Source of the DNA: Mycobacterium sp. E2479
Lineage (GTDB): Bacteria > Actinomycetota > Actinomycetes > Mycobacteriales > Mycobacteriaceae
Direction: 5' to 3'
Length of the DNA: 64,000 bases
Assembly: GCF_001667925.1 (NCBI RefSeq)
Contig: NZ_LZJR01000081.1
Location: 18,642-82,641 of the forward strand
Below the pieces are notes generated by a model. It was not told where the DNA came from. It made no database searches and was given only the letters and a program-made list of their open reading frames with translations. Below are positions 61,226 to 64,000 of this stretch, one piece after another (within the stretch, counting starts at the first letter, position 1; each line of letters begins with the position of its first letter). The position numbers and the translations under genes were made by a program.

Positions 61226-62662
61226 GTGGCAACTGCGCGCTCCCAATACCGGTGTTCGGAATGCCGGCACGTCACCGCGAAATGGGTCGGCCGCTGCCTG
61301 GAATGCGGCACTTGGGGCACCGTTGACGAGGTCCCGGTTCTCACCGCGGTCGCCGGCCGTCGCAGCGGCCAGGTGGTGGCCTCGCAGGCCGTGCCCATCA
61401 CTTCCATCGAGCCCAGCACCAGCCGGCACCGTACGACGGGCGTAGACGAACTCGACCGGGTGCTCGGCGGCGGCGTGGTGCCCGGCTCGGTCACCCTGCT
61501 GGCCGGTGATCCCGGGGTGGGTAAGTCGACGCTGCTGCTCGAGGTCGCGCATCGCTGCGCGCAGTCGGGCCGCCGCGCGCTGTACGTCTCCGGCGAGGAG
61601 TCCGCGGGCCAGATCCGGCTGCGCGCCGACCGCATCGGCTGCGGCGGCGACGAACTCTATTTGGCAGCCGAATCGGATTTGCACGCCGTGCTCGAGCACA
61701 TCGCGACGGTCAAGCCCGCGCTGGTGATCGTGGACTCGGTGCAGACCATGTCCACCGCGGAGGCGGACGGCGTAGCCGGCGGCGTCACGCAGGTGCGCGC
61801 GGTGACGGCGGCGTTGACCGCGGCGGCCAAAACCAATGGGGTGGCGCTGATCCTGGTCGGACACGTCACCAAGGACGGGGCGATCGCCGGGCCGCGCTCC
61901 CTGGAGCACCTGGTTGATGTGGTGCTGCACTTCGAAGGTGACCGTAACGGCTCGCTGCGCATGGTCCGAGGGATCAAGAACAGGTTCGGGGCGGCCGATG
62001 AGGTCGGGTGTTTCCTGTTGCACGACAACGGGATAGAGGGCGTCGCCGACCCGTCGAACCTGTTCCTGGATCAGCGCCCCGCCCCGGTTCCCGGCACCGC
62101 GATCACCGTGACACTGGACGGCAAGCGGCCGCTCATCGGCGAGGTGCAGGCGCTGCTTGCCACGCCGGCCGGGGGCTCACCGCGGCGCGCCGTCAGCGGC
62201 ATCGACCACTCCCGGGCCGCGATGATCACCGCGGTCCTGGAAAAGCACGCCAAGTTGCCCGTCGCCGCCAACGACATCTACTTGTCCACAGTCGGTGGCA
62301 TGCGGCTGACCGATCCGTCGTCGGACCTGGCGGTCGCGGTCGCGCTGGCTTCGGCGTACGCGGGCCTGCCGCTGCCCACCACGGCCGTGATGATCGGCGA
62401 AGTGGGATTGGCCGGAGACCTCCGGCGCGTCAGCGGAATGCAGCGGCGCCTGTCCGAGGCCGCGCGACAGGGTTTCACCGTCGCGCTCATCCCGGACGGG
62501 GACGATCCCCGGCGCGAGATCGTTCCGACCGGGATGCGAGCGCTGCGCGCGCCCACCATCGTGGCCGCACTGGCGCACATGATCGACATCGCCGACCACC
62601 GCGGTGGCGCGCCCGCAAACCTGCGATTTCTGGACGCACGGCGCGTTGGGCCGCAAGAATGA
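61226..62662 (+). CDS. radA: DNA repair protein RadA (Sms)
   Basis: A 478-aa RecA-like branch-migration protein. Zinc finger Cys10, Cys13, Cys24, Cys27; Walker A GDPGVGKS (94-101); RadA-specific KNRFG; C-terminal Lon-like domain. GTG at 61226 lies exactly 6 nt after TACCGT, so it may be leaderless. It processes recombination intermediates. Followed after 6 nt by disA. Confidence 0.95.
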   Translation: MATARSQYRCSECRHVTAKWVGRCLECGTWGTVDEVPVLTAVAGRRSGQVVASQAVPITSIEPSTSRHRTTGVDELDRVLGGGVVPGSVTLLAGDPGVGKSTLLLEVAHRCAQSGRRALYVSGEESAGQIRLRADRIGCGGDELYLAAESDLHAVLEHIATVKPALVIVDSVQTMSTAEADGVAGGVTQVRAVTAALTAAAKTNGVALILVGHVTKDGAIAGPRSLEHLVDVVLHFEGDRNGSLRMVRGIKNRFGAADEVGCFLLHDNGIEGVADPSNLFLDQRPAPVPGTAITVTLDGKRPLIGEVQALLATPAGGSPRRAVSGIDHSRAAMITAVLEKHAKLPVAANDIYLSTVGGMRLTDPSSDLAVAVALASAYAGLPLPTTAVMIGEVGLAGDLRRVSGMQRRLSEAARQGFTVALIPDGDDPRREIVPTGMRALRAPTIVAALAHMIDIADHRGGAPANLRFLDARRVGPQE

Positions 62663-63742
<1,080 letters not shown>

Positions 63743-63764
63743 GTGCGCGCTGGCGAGTGGTGGC

Positions 63765-64000
63765 TCACCCGGCCGGCGACGGTGGCATCGGCGGCGCCTC
63801 GGGCGGCGGCACCGCGCCCGGCTGCCCCGGTCCGGGCACCGGACCCGGCGGCGGTGGCGGCTGGTTCATGATGAACGGAACCGGCATCGACCGCAGATTG
63901 CCCAGTTGCACCACGAGGTTGTAGGTGCCCGGCCCGATCGCCGGCCGCGGCAGCGGGCAGTGCGGCGCCGAACCCATTCCGGTCCACGTCACGGCGGTGG
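63765..64000 (-). CDS. Rv3587c-like exported protein, C-terminal part
   Basis: The leftward frame continues past the window edge. The visible 78 codons contain TWTGMGSAPHCPLPRPAIGP, a beta strand VVQLGNLRSMPVPF and a Pro/Gly-rich tail (PPPPPGPVPGPGQPG). Position after disA and composition match Rv3587c, a predicted membrane or secreted protein of unknown function. Convergent with disA. Confidence 0.7.
   Translation of the reverse strand, partial: TAVTWTGMGSAPHCPLPRPAIGPGTYNLVVQLGNLRSMPVPFIMNQPPPPPGPVPGPGQPGAVPPPEAPPMPPSPAG

Overview
The window is chromosomal DNA of a mycobacterium. High G+C, GTG/TTG starts and gene order point to a slow-growing non-tuberculous Mycobacterium. The backbone follows the M. 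tuberculosis order Rv3537 to Rv3587c almost gene for gene: the second half of the cholesterol catabolic locus, then a housekeeping block. I recognise orthologues from remembered family features; no database search was run and the species is not resolved.

Layout. (1) 1-10604: end of kstD, a MaoC hydratase, a restriction-fold (AbiEi/DUF559-type) gene bracketed by palindromic repeats, then the leftward igr operon cyp125-fadE28-fadE29-chsH2-chsH1-ltp2 (side-chain removal). Facing it is rightward fadA5, with an NTF2-like gene and two tandem ddn-type nitroreductases. KstR operators lie between cyp125 and fadA5. (2) 10601-15891: two SDR genes (one frameshifted here), then echA20-ipdA-ipdB-ipdC for C/D-ring opening, split by a KstR2 operator. 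(3) 15892-18221: small accessory genes (42-aa membrane peptide, DUF2795 protein, SatD-like protein plus membrane partner) where M. tuberculosis has fdxB and Rv3555c. (4) 18231-27942: fadA6-kstR2, ipdF-fadE30, and fadD3-fadE31-fadE32-fadE33-aspB, again with KstR2 operators. (5) 27961-34782: nat, hsaB-C-D-A and kshB (A/B-ring degradation) with KstR operators. (6) 34813-40906: an all-leftward accessory block of a STAND LuxR regulator, a DUF4242-like protein, a proline-rich exported protein, an LpqH-like lipoprotein and an MmpS-like protein. (7) 40963-45115: fadE34, kstR and a LacI-type regulator. (8) 45175-51059: a zinc/manganese-type ABC importer with a Zur-like palindrome, an lppH remnant, an orphan PxpA, a metallo-beta-lactamase-fold protein and ArsB2. 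(9) 51056-56245: a second STAND LuxR regulator, a divergent FAD oxidoreductase and a secreted glycerophosphodiesterase. (10) 56246-64000: rlmB, cysS, ispF, ispD, carD, lpqE, radA, disA and the 3' part of an Rv3587c-like gene.

How it works together. KstR represses side-chain and A/B-ring genes; KstR2 represses the HIP (C/D-ring) genes. Most cholesterol genes overlap by ATGA, GTGA or TGATG and are probably translationally coupled. At all three KstR2 operators the leftward gene shows box, 3-4 bp, TANNNT -10, 6-7 nt, start codon, which predicts leaderless, directly repressible transcripts.

Most novel-looking parts: the palindrome-flanked nuclease-fold gene (948-1943), the exported-protein block with related TAGGG/CCCT palindromes, the SatD pair with an inverted repeat over its -10, and the metal-importer insertion next to a truncated lppH. 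PPE63 and PPE64, present at this locus in M. tuberculosis, are absent.
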